From positions 145,849-209,848 of the forward strand of contig MGMF01000023.1 in NCBI GenBank assembly GCA_001796335.1: 64,000 bases of DNA, read 5' to 3'. Positions 1-7,339 of this stretch are shown piece by piece (position 1 is the first letter of the stretch; every line of letters begins with the position of its first letter). The notes beneath the pieces were generated by a model that was not told where the DNA came from, searched no databases, and was given only the letters and a program-made list of their open reading frames with translations. Origin of the DNA: Chloroflexi bacterium GWB2_49_20 (lineage in GTDB: Bacteria > Chloroflexota > Anaerolineae > Anaerolineales > Villigracilaceae). Position numbers and translations under genes: made by a program.

Positions 1-543
1 GAAGTCCAACAAGGCATATCGCTTTTTTGCATCTTCCAGCAAGGGGATATTCTGGGCAATGAATTCAGTTGAGAAATTCCAGGGGACAGTGGAATTAAAG
101 AACACCAGCGGGTTTCCTGTTCGCAAAGCATCCATCCAACTCTGGATGATCAGGCGCAATTCAGGTCCAACTTCACTAACTGTGTCCATAAGGATCAGAC
201 TGAGAGTTTTATGTGGATATTTCAGCGCAAAAGCCTGGGCCACTTCTCCGCCATAAGAAATTCCAGCGATATTAGCCTTTTCAATATTGAGAGATTCAAG
301 AAGCACAGCCAGGTCATCGGCATGAATTTCCATCGAGTATGGACCCTCTGGGTGGTCAGCTTGTCCCTGACCACGGCAATCATATTGCAACAGGCGGTAT
401 TGAGTAGAAAATGCTCTGGTCTGGAACACCCAGCTTGAAGCGGCATTCATAATGATCCCATTATTGAGCACCAGCACAGGGAGCTCTTCCGGTCCCCGCA
501 GCTCGTAATACAGGTTCACTCCATGGGCTAAAATCTCAGGCAT
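1..543 (-). CDS. alpha/beta hydrolase, partial (3' end outside window)
   Basis: Open reading frame from an ATG at 543 that runs off the left edge without a stop, so only the first 181 residues are visible. It has the alpha/beta hydrolase pattern: an early strand followed by a GGI turn, a DCRGQGQAD stretch typical after strand 4, and the nucleophile elbow GISYGGEVAQ near residue 95. The acid and His of the triad would lie outside the window. The gene starts 12 bases after the DUF35 stop and closes the visible part of the acyl operon. The substrate cannot be read from sequence; an ester or thioester is an inference from context. Confidence 0.85.
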   Translation of the reverse strand, partial: MPEILAHGVNLYYELRGPEELPVLVLNNGIIMNAASSWVFQTRAFSTQYRLLQYDCRGQGQADHPEGPYSMEIHADDLAVLLESLNIEKANIAGISYGGEVAQAFALKYPHKTLSLILMDTVSEVGPELRLIIQSWMDALRTGNPLVFFNSTVPWNFSTEFIAQNIPLLEDAKKRYALLDF

Positions 544-555
544 ACCTGTTGCTCT

Positions 556-990
556 CTATTCCTGTCTGGTCTTGAATGCCAAGTAACTTTTCTTTTTATC
601 ACCCTCACCAGCTTCAATAAATCCAACCTCCAGGCGGGTACCAATCCCAATGGAATCTGGTTGAGTGGCGTCAACACCCAGGATACGGGCACTGATCTTG
701 ACTCCTTCGTCCAGTTCGACGATGCCGCTGACATAGGGTTTATCACGTCCATAGCCCTGCTCGATCATAAAAGTTGGAGCAATGTAGACCACTGTAAATC
801 CAGCCAGTTTGCCTTTGCCACTGGTCTCTGTCCACACCAGATTTACACCATGACACTTGGAGCAAATTGCACGCGGTGGAAGACTGAGCTTTCCACAGTC
901 AGCGCAGCGCGCAGCCATCAATTTTCCTTCTGCCAGGTATTGGTTAAAGGATGCCGCTGTGAAAGGGCGGATGGTTGTCGTTTCGATCAT
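556..990 (-). CDS. DUF35 zinc-ribbon/OB-fold protein, thiolase partner
   Basis: 144 residues. A rubredoxin-like zinc ribbon is seen as CADC and CSKC (Cys29, 32, 43, 46), followed by an OB-fold region rich in beta strands (residues about 55-140). Proteins of this family bind SCP-x or archaeal-type thiolases and are often needed for their activity, for example the BbsA/BbsB pair of anaerobic toluene degradation. Here it follows such a thiolase by 112 bases on the same strand, so it is most likely the accessory subunit of that enzyme. The ATG at 990 has a GAGG ribosome site. Family assignment is firm; the partner is inferred from position. Confidence 0.9.
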   Translation of the reverse strand: MIETTTIRPFTAASFNQYLAEGKLMAARCADCGKLSLPPRAICSKCHGVNLVWTETSGKGKLAGFTVVYIAPTFMIEQGYGRDKPYVSGIVELDEGVKISARILGVDATQPDSIGIGTRLEVGFIEAGEGDKKKSYLAFKTRQE

Positions 991-1102
991 TGTTTCCTCT
1001 TTCTTTCCCCTTAAACGGGGTCAAAATATACGCAGTGCGTTTTAGAATCGCCGCGTCGCTTCCCAATTTTCCTGGTCAGCTTCCATTCGATCTGGCTGAG
1101 GT

Positions 1103-2371
1103 CTATTCGCGCCGCTCGAAGATATGCACCACACAGGTCGAACCGGTTGCACCGACATTGTGCGTCATTGCAAGGGGAACATCACCAGGAACCTGGCGTT
1201 CACCTGCTTCATTTCTCATCTGCTTCCAGAGTTCAAATACCTGGGCAACTCCCGAAGCGCCTACCGGGTGTCCTTTAGATTTTAGCCCACCACTGGTATT
1301 GATCGGTTTGCCACCCAGGCGGGCGGTCATACCATCTTCAGCCGCTTTAAACCCTTCACCGGGAGCAAAGAAACCGATATCCTCGCTGGCAATTACTTCC
1401 GCGATGGTGAAGCAGTCATGCACTTCAGCAATGCGAACATCACTGGCAGATATACCGGCCATTCCATAAGCCTGGGATGAAGCCAGTTTGGCAGCGGGTA
1501 AACTGGTCAGATCCAGCCGGTTGTGCAAAGCAGTATCGGATGCCTGGGCTGAACCAATAATATGGATCGGTATATCCGTAAATTCCCTGGCACGTTCCTC
1601 GGCCACCAGCAGCAACGCTGAAGCTCCGTCGGTGATCGGGGAACAATCGAACAAGCGCAGCGGCCAGGCAACTATAGGATTAGCATAACCATCATGAAGA
1701 AAATCCCAGATCGAGGTCCAATTTGGAGCTGGCTTCCCTTTTTTTATGGCAGAGGCAATTCGTCCTTCCATCCACTTCTGAATGGTCGTACCAAACTGGG
1801 CATTCGGATTTAAGGCGCCATTATCATGATTCTTGATGGCTACGTTCATCAGGTGTTCAGGCTTCATTCCAAATTTCGCCATGTAGGCGGTGGCCATGGC
1901 AGCGTAAAACCCGGGAAAAGTAAATCCGGCCGAGATCTCGAATGGGACGTCAGCAGCGGTGGCAAGTGTATCAGTGACATCCGCGGTTGGAAGGTCGGTC
2001 ATTTTTTCTGCCCCTCCCACCAAAACAACGTCATACAATCCCGAGGCAATAGCCATCACCCCTTGACGCAGAGCTGTGGCTCCGCTCGCACAGGCATTTT
2101 CCACCCGGGTAGCCGGGATGGGTGTCAGGCCGACGGCATCCAGCAGTAACGGGGCGGTATGTCCCTGGTGCTCAAACAAGTCGCTTGAAAAATTTCCCAG
2201 GTAGAAAGACTCTATGACAGCCGGGTCGAGTCCCTTGTCTACAGAGCCGGTCATATCCTTGAAGGCTTCCACGAACAGGTCACGGCTGTTCTTCTCGGGG
2301 AACGCCCCAAACTTGGACATGCCTACACCTATAATGGAAACGCCGCGCAGGAGTGGACGGGATTTGGGCAT
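1103..2371 (-). CDS. SCP-x-type thiolase (acetyl-CoA acetyltransferase family)
   Basis: 422 residues from the ATG at 2371, chosen because AAGGAG lies 8 bases upstream; an upstream in-frame GTG at 2404 sits inside a hairpin and lacks a site. The nucleophilic Cys94 is in ENACASGA, the conserved VHDCFTIAE block lies in the C-terminal half, the catalytic His is in SKGHPVGASG, and the end carries GSTCVVHIF, the form usual in SCP-x/archaeal thiolases. These enzymes cleave or form 3-oxoacyl-CoA. The neighbouring DUF35 protein fits this subclass. Whether it degrades or builds acyl chains cannot be read from the sequence. Confidence 0.93.
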   Translation of the reverse strand: MPKSRPLLRGVSIIGVGMSKFGAFPEKNSRDLFVEAFKDMTGSVDKGLDPAVIESFYLGNFSSDLFEHQGHTAPLLLDAVGLTPIPATRVENACASGATALRQGVMAIASGLYDVVLVGGAEKMTDLPTADVTDTLATAADVPFEISAGFTFPGFYAAMATAYMAKFGMKPEHLMNVAIKNHDNGALNPNAQFGTTIQKWMEGRIASAIKKGKPAPNWTSIWDFLHDGYANPIVAWPLRLFDCSPITDGASALLLVAEERAREFTDIPIHIIGSAQASDTALHNRLDLTSLPAAKLASSQAYGMAGISASDVRIAEVHDCFTIAEVIASEDIGFFAPGEGFKAAEDGMTARLGGKPINTSGGLKSKGHPVGASGVAQVFELWKQMRNEAGERQVPGDVPLAMTHNVGATGSTCVVHIFERRE

Positions 2372-2397
2372 GAGTGAAGCTCCTTTTCGATAGTAAG

Positions 2398-2427
2398 AGG
2401 GCACGGCGAAACAAAACGCCGTGCCCT
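2398..2427 (-). other. intra-operon hairpin
   Basis: An 11-bp perfect stem (2398-2408 with 2417-2427, core GGGCACGGCG) and an 8-base loop fill the gap between the hydrolase stop and the thiolase start. In the direction of transcription it is followed by TCTTACT rather than a run of T, so it is not a clear terminator. It may protect the upstream mRNA segment or cause partial termination. Confidence 0.6.
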
Positions 2428-2433
2428 TACAAG

Positions 2434-3495
2434 TTATTTCAAGACTTTATTGAAGGCCGCCATGAATTCATGCGGCTTTTCGACGTAGGGTGAATGTGCC
2501 GTATCGGCAATGACAACTTCTTCAAAATCGCCGCCTTTGACCTTGTACTGTTCCAAAATATGACGAGTCTGGCTTACCATTGGCTGAGGCGGATAAACAT
2601 CCTTGCCCGGCCAACCGGGGACGAAGCCCAACTGACCAAGAGTGCCCATGTCGAAGAAGGATGTGTCAGAGACAATCTGGTCAAATTCGCCGTGGATCCA
2701 GAGCATGAATGGCTTGGGCTTGGCGGCAATGAATTTTTCCACGCTGTCGCCAACGTACTTTGGCGATAGCGCATTGATCGGTCCAAACTTCCCAGGTGCC
2801 ACATTAGGCCAATTCTCTGATGGAACGAGATCACCAGAATATTTATCCGCGCCGACCTTTTCGGTCAGTAGCGAGGAAAGCAGGTCTTCTTCGCGAGCAG
2901 GCACAAAAGGCGGTTTCCAATAGAAGGAGTTCATCACCACACGCGGCGAAGCTTGCGGGTTATTGGCGCTTCGGTCGCCAGCTGCCATCAACTTGGGGAA
3001 GTCGGGATTGACGATGCCGCCGCCGGAACCTGCAAAATCGTCATAACAGGGCTGACCATCGATACCCTTACAACCGCCAAATCCATACGGCGAGCCGGGA
3101 TCCACCACAGTCCCGCACAAGACGCGAGTCGGTGCGGCCGTAACGAGACCAAACACAATTGTCCCGCCCATCGAATGTCCGATTACATGGGTCTTTTCGA
3201 TTTTGAGCGCATCCAACAGGGCTAGCAGGTCACCTACCCAATCCCCCATCCCGCGCGTGGCGTCGATAACCATATCTTCAGTGTCACCGTAGCCGCGCAA
3301 ATCAGGTGCGATACCACGGAAGCCATCCGGAAGCATGAGCATGATCTCCTCCCAGAATGTTGCGGACGATGCGTTGCCGTGGACAAAGAGCACCGGGGTG
3401 CCATTATCCGCTCCGCTGAACAGGACATGGGTTTTGATGCGGGCTGTGTCGACCATTTTGGACGTAATACCGGGCAAAGTAGGAACTGTGGACAT
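2434..3495 (-). CDS. alpha/beta hydrolase with enlarged cap region
   Basis: 353 residues, longer than the usual 270-300. VLFVHGNASSATFW forms the oxyanion region, DLRGYGDT follows, and the nucleophile is Ser108 in GHSMGG. The likely acid is in WIHGEFDQ and the likely His in ADTAHSPY near the C-terminus. About 90 residues between strand 6 and the acid form an extended lid with several Gly and Pro residues. AAGGAG lies upstream of the ATG and the ligase stop is only 3 bases away, so the two are co-translated. It could hydrolyse an acyl-CoA or lactone made by its neighbours; this is inference. Confidence 0.9.
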   Translation of the reverse strand: MSTVPTLPGITSKMVDTARIKTHVLFSGADNGTPVLFVHGNASSATFWEEIMLMLPDGFRGIAPDLRGYGDTEDMVIDATRGMGDWVGDLLALLDALKIEKTHVIGHSMGGTIVFGLVTAAPTRVLCGTVVDPGSPYGFGGCKGIDGQPCYDDFAGSGGGIVNPDFPKLMAAGDRSANNPQASPRVVMNSFYWKPPFVPAREEDLLSSLLTEKVGADKYSGDLVPSENWPNVAPGKFGPINALSPKYVGDSVEKFIAAKPKPFMLWIHGEFDQIVSDTSFFDMGTLGQLGFVPGWPGKDVYPPQPMVSQTRHILEQYKVKGGDFEEVVIADTAHSPYVEKPHEFMAAFNKVLK

Positions 3496-3498
3496 TTT

Positions 3499-5028
3499 TT
3501 ACTCCTTTGTGAATTGATCGCGCAATTCGCGCTTGAGAATCTTACCCGCTGCTGAAATAGGTAGGGCATCCATGAAAGTGACCGACTTCGGCACTTTAAA
3601 TTTCGCCAACCGCTCTGTCATGAATTTCAACAACTCTTCTTCAGCAGCAGAAGCGTCCGGCTTCAGCACTACGCAAGCTTTGCCCACCTCCCCCCATCCA
3701 GGATCTGGCAGACCGATGACAGCACACATATGCACGGACGGATGCTGGTAAAGCACCTTCTCAATTTCAGCAGGGAATACGTTCTCACCACCGCTGATGA
3801 ACATGTCTTTCTTGCGGTCGACAATATAAAAATAGCCTTCCGCATCATATCGTGCCACATCACTGGTGTGAAAATACCCCTGCTGATCAACAACCGTAGT
3901 GCTTGCATCAGGATTATTAAAATAACCGGAACAATACGATGGCCCTTTCAGGACCAACTCGCCGGCTTCATCCGGGCCCAGAAAATTGTTCTCATCATCA
4001 ACAACCCTGGCATCCACGAAGAAATTAGGACGACCAATCGAACCAGCCTTACGGATGGCATCTTCTGGAGCCAGGGCAAAGATACCGGGACCAAATTCGG
4101 TCATACCAAAGCCCTGTTTGAAGCGGATGCCTTTTTCAGAAGTGTATTTTTCCACCAGCGGCACAGGCAAGGGAGCCCCGCCCGAAGTGCAGAAACGGAG
4201 CGAAGTGAGATCTGCTCGCTCCCAGTTTGGAGCCTGGGTTAACATCTGGTACATGGTTGGAACCCCAGCAAAAACGGTCACCTTTTCGCGTTCGATCAGA
4301 TCCAACACCTGGACCGGATCGAACTTGTTTATAAAGATGGTCGTTCCACCAAAGATGACCTGCGGAAGGGTATACACGAAAAGCCCCCCCGTGTGGAACA
4401 TCGGAAAGACGTTGAGATAAATATCGTTATGAGTGATATCGTGAATGACGGTATTGAGCGTATTCCAGGCGATCATGCGATGCGAAACTTCAGCCGCTTT
4501 GGGCAGGCCGGTTGTCCCGCCGGTGAAGATCAAAGCGGCAGTATGCTCCGCTTCCAGCTTCTCACAAGTCACAGGGGTGCCGGGCGCAGCTTGTAGCGTG
4601 GTTTCAAAGGGAAAGCTCCCCGGGATCCCGTTCCCATCTAGGTGCAGGCTCGTCAACGGGTAGTGGGCCATAAGCTGGGTCACATTCTCCTTGAAATCAT
4701 CCGAAAAAACCAGGATACTTGGTTTGACGTTCTGGAAGATCTCAATCAGCTCCTGCCAGTGCAGCCGCCAGTTAAGGGCGGTGTGGATCGCACCTAGTTT
4801 CGAGCAGGCAAAGAACACATCCAGGTGTTCATAGCCATCCCTGGCCAGGATCGCCACCCGATCGCCAAAAGTCACTCCCCGGATTTGAAGCCAGTTTGCC
4901 AGTTGGTTGGAGCGTTTGTTGGCATCCCTAAAGGTCAGTCGCCATTCGGGAGATTTACCCGCATCAATAAAAGCCATTTTTTCCGGGCTGTAGAGTTCGC
5001 GTCGAGAAAGATAATCGCCAATATACAT
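3499..5028 (-). CDS. acyl-CoA synthetase (class I adenylate-forming ligase)
   Basis: 509 residues with the full set of ANL motifs: the Ser/Thr/Gly-rich AMP loop FTGGTTGLPKAAE (168-180), QGFGMTEFGPG, HTSDVARYDAEGYFYIVDRKKD, ISGGENVFPAEIE, and the C-terminal SAAGKILKREL with the adenylation Lys. The family activates a carboxylic acid to an acyl-adenylate and then to an acyl-CoA. Chain preference is not visible. A GAAGGA site precedes the ATG. It sits between the KAS III-like gene and the hydrolase, so it probably supplies or recycles the CoA ester used by this operon. Confidence 0.93.
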   Translation of the reverse strand: MYIGDYLSRRELYSPEKMAFIDAGKSPEWRLTFRDANKRSNQLANWLQIRGVTFGDRVAILARDGYEHLDVFFACSKLGAIHTALNWRLHWQELIEIFQNVKPSILVFSDDFKENVTQLMAHYPLTSLHLDGNGIPGSFPFETTLQAAPGTPVTCEKLEAEHTAALIFTGGTTGLPKAAEVSHRMIAWNTLNTVIHDITHNDIYLNVFPMFHTGGLFVYTLPQVIFGGTTIFINKFDPVQVLDLIEREKVTVFAGVPTMYQMLTQAPNWERADLTSLRFCTSGGAPLPVPLVEKYTSEKGIRFKQGFGMTEFGPGIFALAPEDAIRKAGSIGRPNFFVDARVVDDENNFLGPDEAGELVLKGPSYCSGYFNNPDASTTVVDQQGYFHTSDVARYDAEGYFYIVDRKKDMFISGGENVFPAEIEKVLYQHPSVHMCAVIGLPDPGWGEVGKACVVLKPDASAAEEELLKFMTERLAKFKVPKSVTFMDALPISAAGKILKRELRDQFTKE

Positions 5029-5105
5029 AATCTGGTCCTTCGAAAAAATGGGGATGGATTTATTGATTAAGCATCCATACTACCCATCCAATCTGTGTAC
5101 AAAAA

Positions 5106-6104
5106 TCACTTTGCTGTCCACTTCCACACAGAGGACGCCATCGAAATTCCACCGCCACTGGCACAGAACAGGATCGTTTCACCGGCTTTGGGACCTTTTC
5201 CCTGGCTGATGGCATCATCCAGTGCCATAACGACACAGGGTGAACCAGTGTAACCCCATTTATCCATGATCCAGTGGGTTTTCTCAATAGATTGGTTCAG
5301 CAGGGTCATCATAAACTCAATCGTTCGCAGATTTAATTGGGTGAAAAAATATTTGTCAACATCATCAAAGGTCAAGCCACCTTTATCAAGCGCACCCTGC
5401 ATGAGTTTCGGCCAGTATTCGGTATTAAAGGTCTTGGGAAACTTGCGTACGAATTCAACCTTGGGTGGGCCAAATGTCGCCAGATTTTCTGGTGTGCAAG
5501 GACGATTGGCACCGCCGGTATATATCCCCAGCGCATCGTGGAACGCACCCACTGCCAGGAAGTTGCTGCCGACAAAGCCCGGTGTATCCCCTACCCCAAG
5601 CACAACGGCACCGGCTCCATCCGCAAACAGGTTTGCCGTTTTCTTGTCATTGAAGTCCAGAAAGCGGCTCATGCCATATCCACCTGCAACGAGGATGTTA
5701 TTATATGAAGGTTCTGTCATCAGGTAGCGGGCACCCTGGTCCAGGGCAGTGACCCAACCTGCACAGGCCGAATTTACGTCATAACAACCGGCTGAAGAGC
5801 CGAGTTTGTATTGGACAACGATTGAAGTGGCCGGTGAAAGGTAGTCTGGCGTGTCGGTGGAGACAATGATCATATCCAGTTCATTTGCATTGATCCCGGC
5901 TCGATTCAACGCCTTCCTGGAGGCTTCCACGATCAGATCAGAAGTGGTCTGTTCAGGCGACATCCAACGACGTTCACGAATGCCAACATTGGCAAGCAGC
6001 CACTCATTAGTGGATTCGCCCATTAGGGCATCCACTTCAGCGTTGCTTACAACCCGCTCTGGTACATAGCTACCGGTCGCAAGGATTTGTGGGTGACGGA
6101 CCAT
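5106..6104 (-). CDS. KAS III-like (FabH superfamily) protein lacking catalytic His and Asn
   Basis: 332 residues from the ATG at 6104, chosen because it follows the SDR stop (6106-6108) by one base; the longer frame to 6179 would overlap the SDR. The fold is FabH-like throughout, with nucleophilic Cys114 in DVNSACAGW and a GGGI turn near the end. The FabH block PHQANLR is here FFTQLNLR (Thr255 in place of His) and the GNTSAAS block is GYTGSPC (Tyr285 in place of Asn). It therefore keeps the acyl-binding Cys but not the malonyl-decarboxylating pair. It may transfer or prime acyl groups without decarboxylation. Product unknown. Confidence 0.88.
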   Translation of the reverse strand: MVRHPQILATGSYVPERVVSNAEVDALMGESTNEWLLANVGIRERRWMSPEQTTSDLIVEASRKALNRAGINANELDMIIVSTDTPDYLSPATSIVVQYKLGSSAGCYDVNSACAGWVTALDQGARYLMTEPSYNNILVAGGYGMSRFLDFNDKKTANLFADGAGAVVLGVGDTPGFVGSNFLAVGAFHDALGIYTGGANRPCTPENLATFGPPKVEFVRKFPKTFNTEYWPKLMQGALDKGGLTFDDVDKYFFTQLNLRTIEFMMTLLNQSIEKTHWIMDKWGYTGSPCVVMALDDAISQGKGPKAGETILFCASGGGISMASSVWKWTAK

Positions 6105-6105
6105 A

Positions 6106-6870
6106 CTAGGTTCCCACGACAATGCCGCCATCCACACGTAGCGTTTCGCCCGTGATAAAGGAGGCTTCGTCAGAAGCAAGGAACAGGTATGCGTTGGCGA
6201 TATCCCGGGGTTCTCCCAAGCGACCCAATGGAGTGCGTGATTTCATGCCATCCAGCACCTTCCCGGGCATGGCTGTCACCATCTCTGTGGCGGTAAAACC
6301 GGGAGCCACAGCGTTCACGCGAATCCCAAATTTACCCAGCTCACGTGACCATACCTTGGTCATCCCAATTACACCCGATTTGGTGGCGACATAATTGGTC
6401 TGACCAAAATTGCCATCCAGGCCAACAACGGAGGTGGCGTTCAGGATCACCCCCCCACCCTGTTTGGCCATGACTGGAGCAACGGCTTGTGTACAGTTAA
6501 AGACACCCTTCAAGTTGACAGATATTACCAGGTCAAAATCAGCTTCGGCCATTTGCCCCGCCAGTTGACCTTCTTTGAATTTGATCAACTGGCTGTCGCG
6601 CAAAATGCCGGCATTATTGACAAGCACATCAATACGAGTATATTTGGCAACAACATCATCGATCCACTTTTGGACTTCCTGGCGATTGGCCACGTTGACT
6701 TTATAAAAAGCCGCATCTACGCCTAATTCCCGGACGGTCGCATGCCCAACATCTTCGTTGACATCACAGATGATGACCTTTGCCCCTTCCTGGGAAAAGC
6801 GCAAGGCAGTGGCTTTGCCAATCCCTGCTGCACCACCTGTGATGAGAACAACTTTATCTTTCATGCGCAT
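6106..6870 (-). CDS. SDR family 3-oxoacyl reductase (FabG-like)
   Basis: 254 residues, the classical short-chain dehydrogenase size. It has the cofactor loop TGGAAGIG (11-18), NNAG at 86-89, and the catalytic Ser147, Tyr160, Lys164 with the usual spacing, ending in the GGIVVG tail of FabG-like enzymes. An Arg-free CDVNED after strand 2 suggests NAD(H) over NADP(H), as an inference. It is the first gene of the acyl operon. AGGAG lies 7 bases before the ATG at 6870. A role in reducing or oxidising a 3-oxo/3-hydroxy acyl intermediate fits the neighbours. Confidence 0.93.
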   Translation of the reverse strand: MRMKDKVVLITGGAAGIGKATALRFSQEGAKVIICDVNEDVGHATVRELGVDAAFYKVNVANRQEVQKWIDDVVAKYTRIDVLVNNAGILRDSQLIKFKEGQLAGQMAEADFDLVISVNLKGVFNCTQAVAPVMAKQGGGVILNATSVVGLDGNFGQTNYVATKSGVIGMTKVWSRELGKFGIRVNAVAPGFTATEMVTAMPGKVLDGMKSRTPLGRLGEPRDIANAYLFLASDEASFITGETLRVDGGIVVGT

Positions 6871-6897
6871 TATTTTTCTCCTGTGGGATGAGTTTTA

Positions 6898-6919
6898 GGC
6901 TCCTTTGAGCCGTTTTTTT
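6898..6919 (+). terminator. plus-strand terminator-like hairpin in operon leader
   Basis: GGCTC-CTTT-GAGCC followed by G and seven T on the plus strand. No plus-strand gene lies just before it, so it may stop antisense transcription. On the minus strand it is a small hairpin in the 5' leader of the SDR-led operon. Confidence 0.5.
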
Positions 6920-7050
6920 GGATTACTAAATACCATGGATTATTTTTTTTATTCAATCTTGCCTGGCGCACCCATGTCTGAAGTATTTAATTCATTTATC
7001 CAAGCTTAAAGTTTCATCTACTCCCATGGTTAATTTGAACCATCACATCG

Positions 7051-7263
7051 CTACGGATTACCCTGGCCAGGTTCAGCCTCGAGCGGCACATAACGCCGGA
7101 TGAAGTCTACGGCATCCTCCCAAGAGTTAAAACTCAACTCTTCATCACTCTGGATGTGGCGGATGGCACCGTGGTAGGTCGACTGCACATCACCATTGGA
7201 TGATGAGTCCACTACAAAGCGGATGACAAATGAAGAAATAAAAGGGGGAATGCGAGGGTCCAT
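7051..7263 (-). CDS. small conserved-looking hypothetical protein
   Basis: 70 residues, acidic, with a GAIRHIQSDEE segment followed by a WEDAVDFIRRYV helix. I do not recognise a named domain; the pattern (a strand-rich start, then HIQ-x-DE and a Trp-containing helix) resembles short proteins that accompany large regulators in Chloroflexota, but this is memory, not a search. No strong ribosome site precedes the ATG. It lies 76 bases downstream of the BTAD regulator on the same strand and may be co-transcribed with it. Codon use is ordinary and no long ORF competes on the other strand. Confidence 0.6.
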   Translation of the reverse strand: MDPRIPPFISSFVIRFVVDSSSNGDVQSTYHGAIRHIQSDEELSFNSWEDAVDFIRRYVPLEAEPGQGNP

Positions 7264-7339
7264 CGCTATAAAGATAGCAGAAGTCGGTAACAGGGTAGTT
7301 ACAAACTATCAAGGGCAATGCAAACATCATGTCCCTGAA

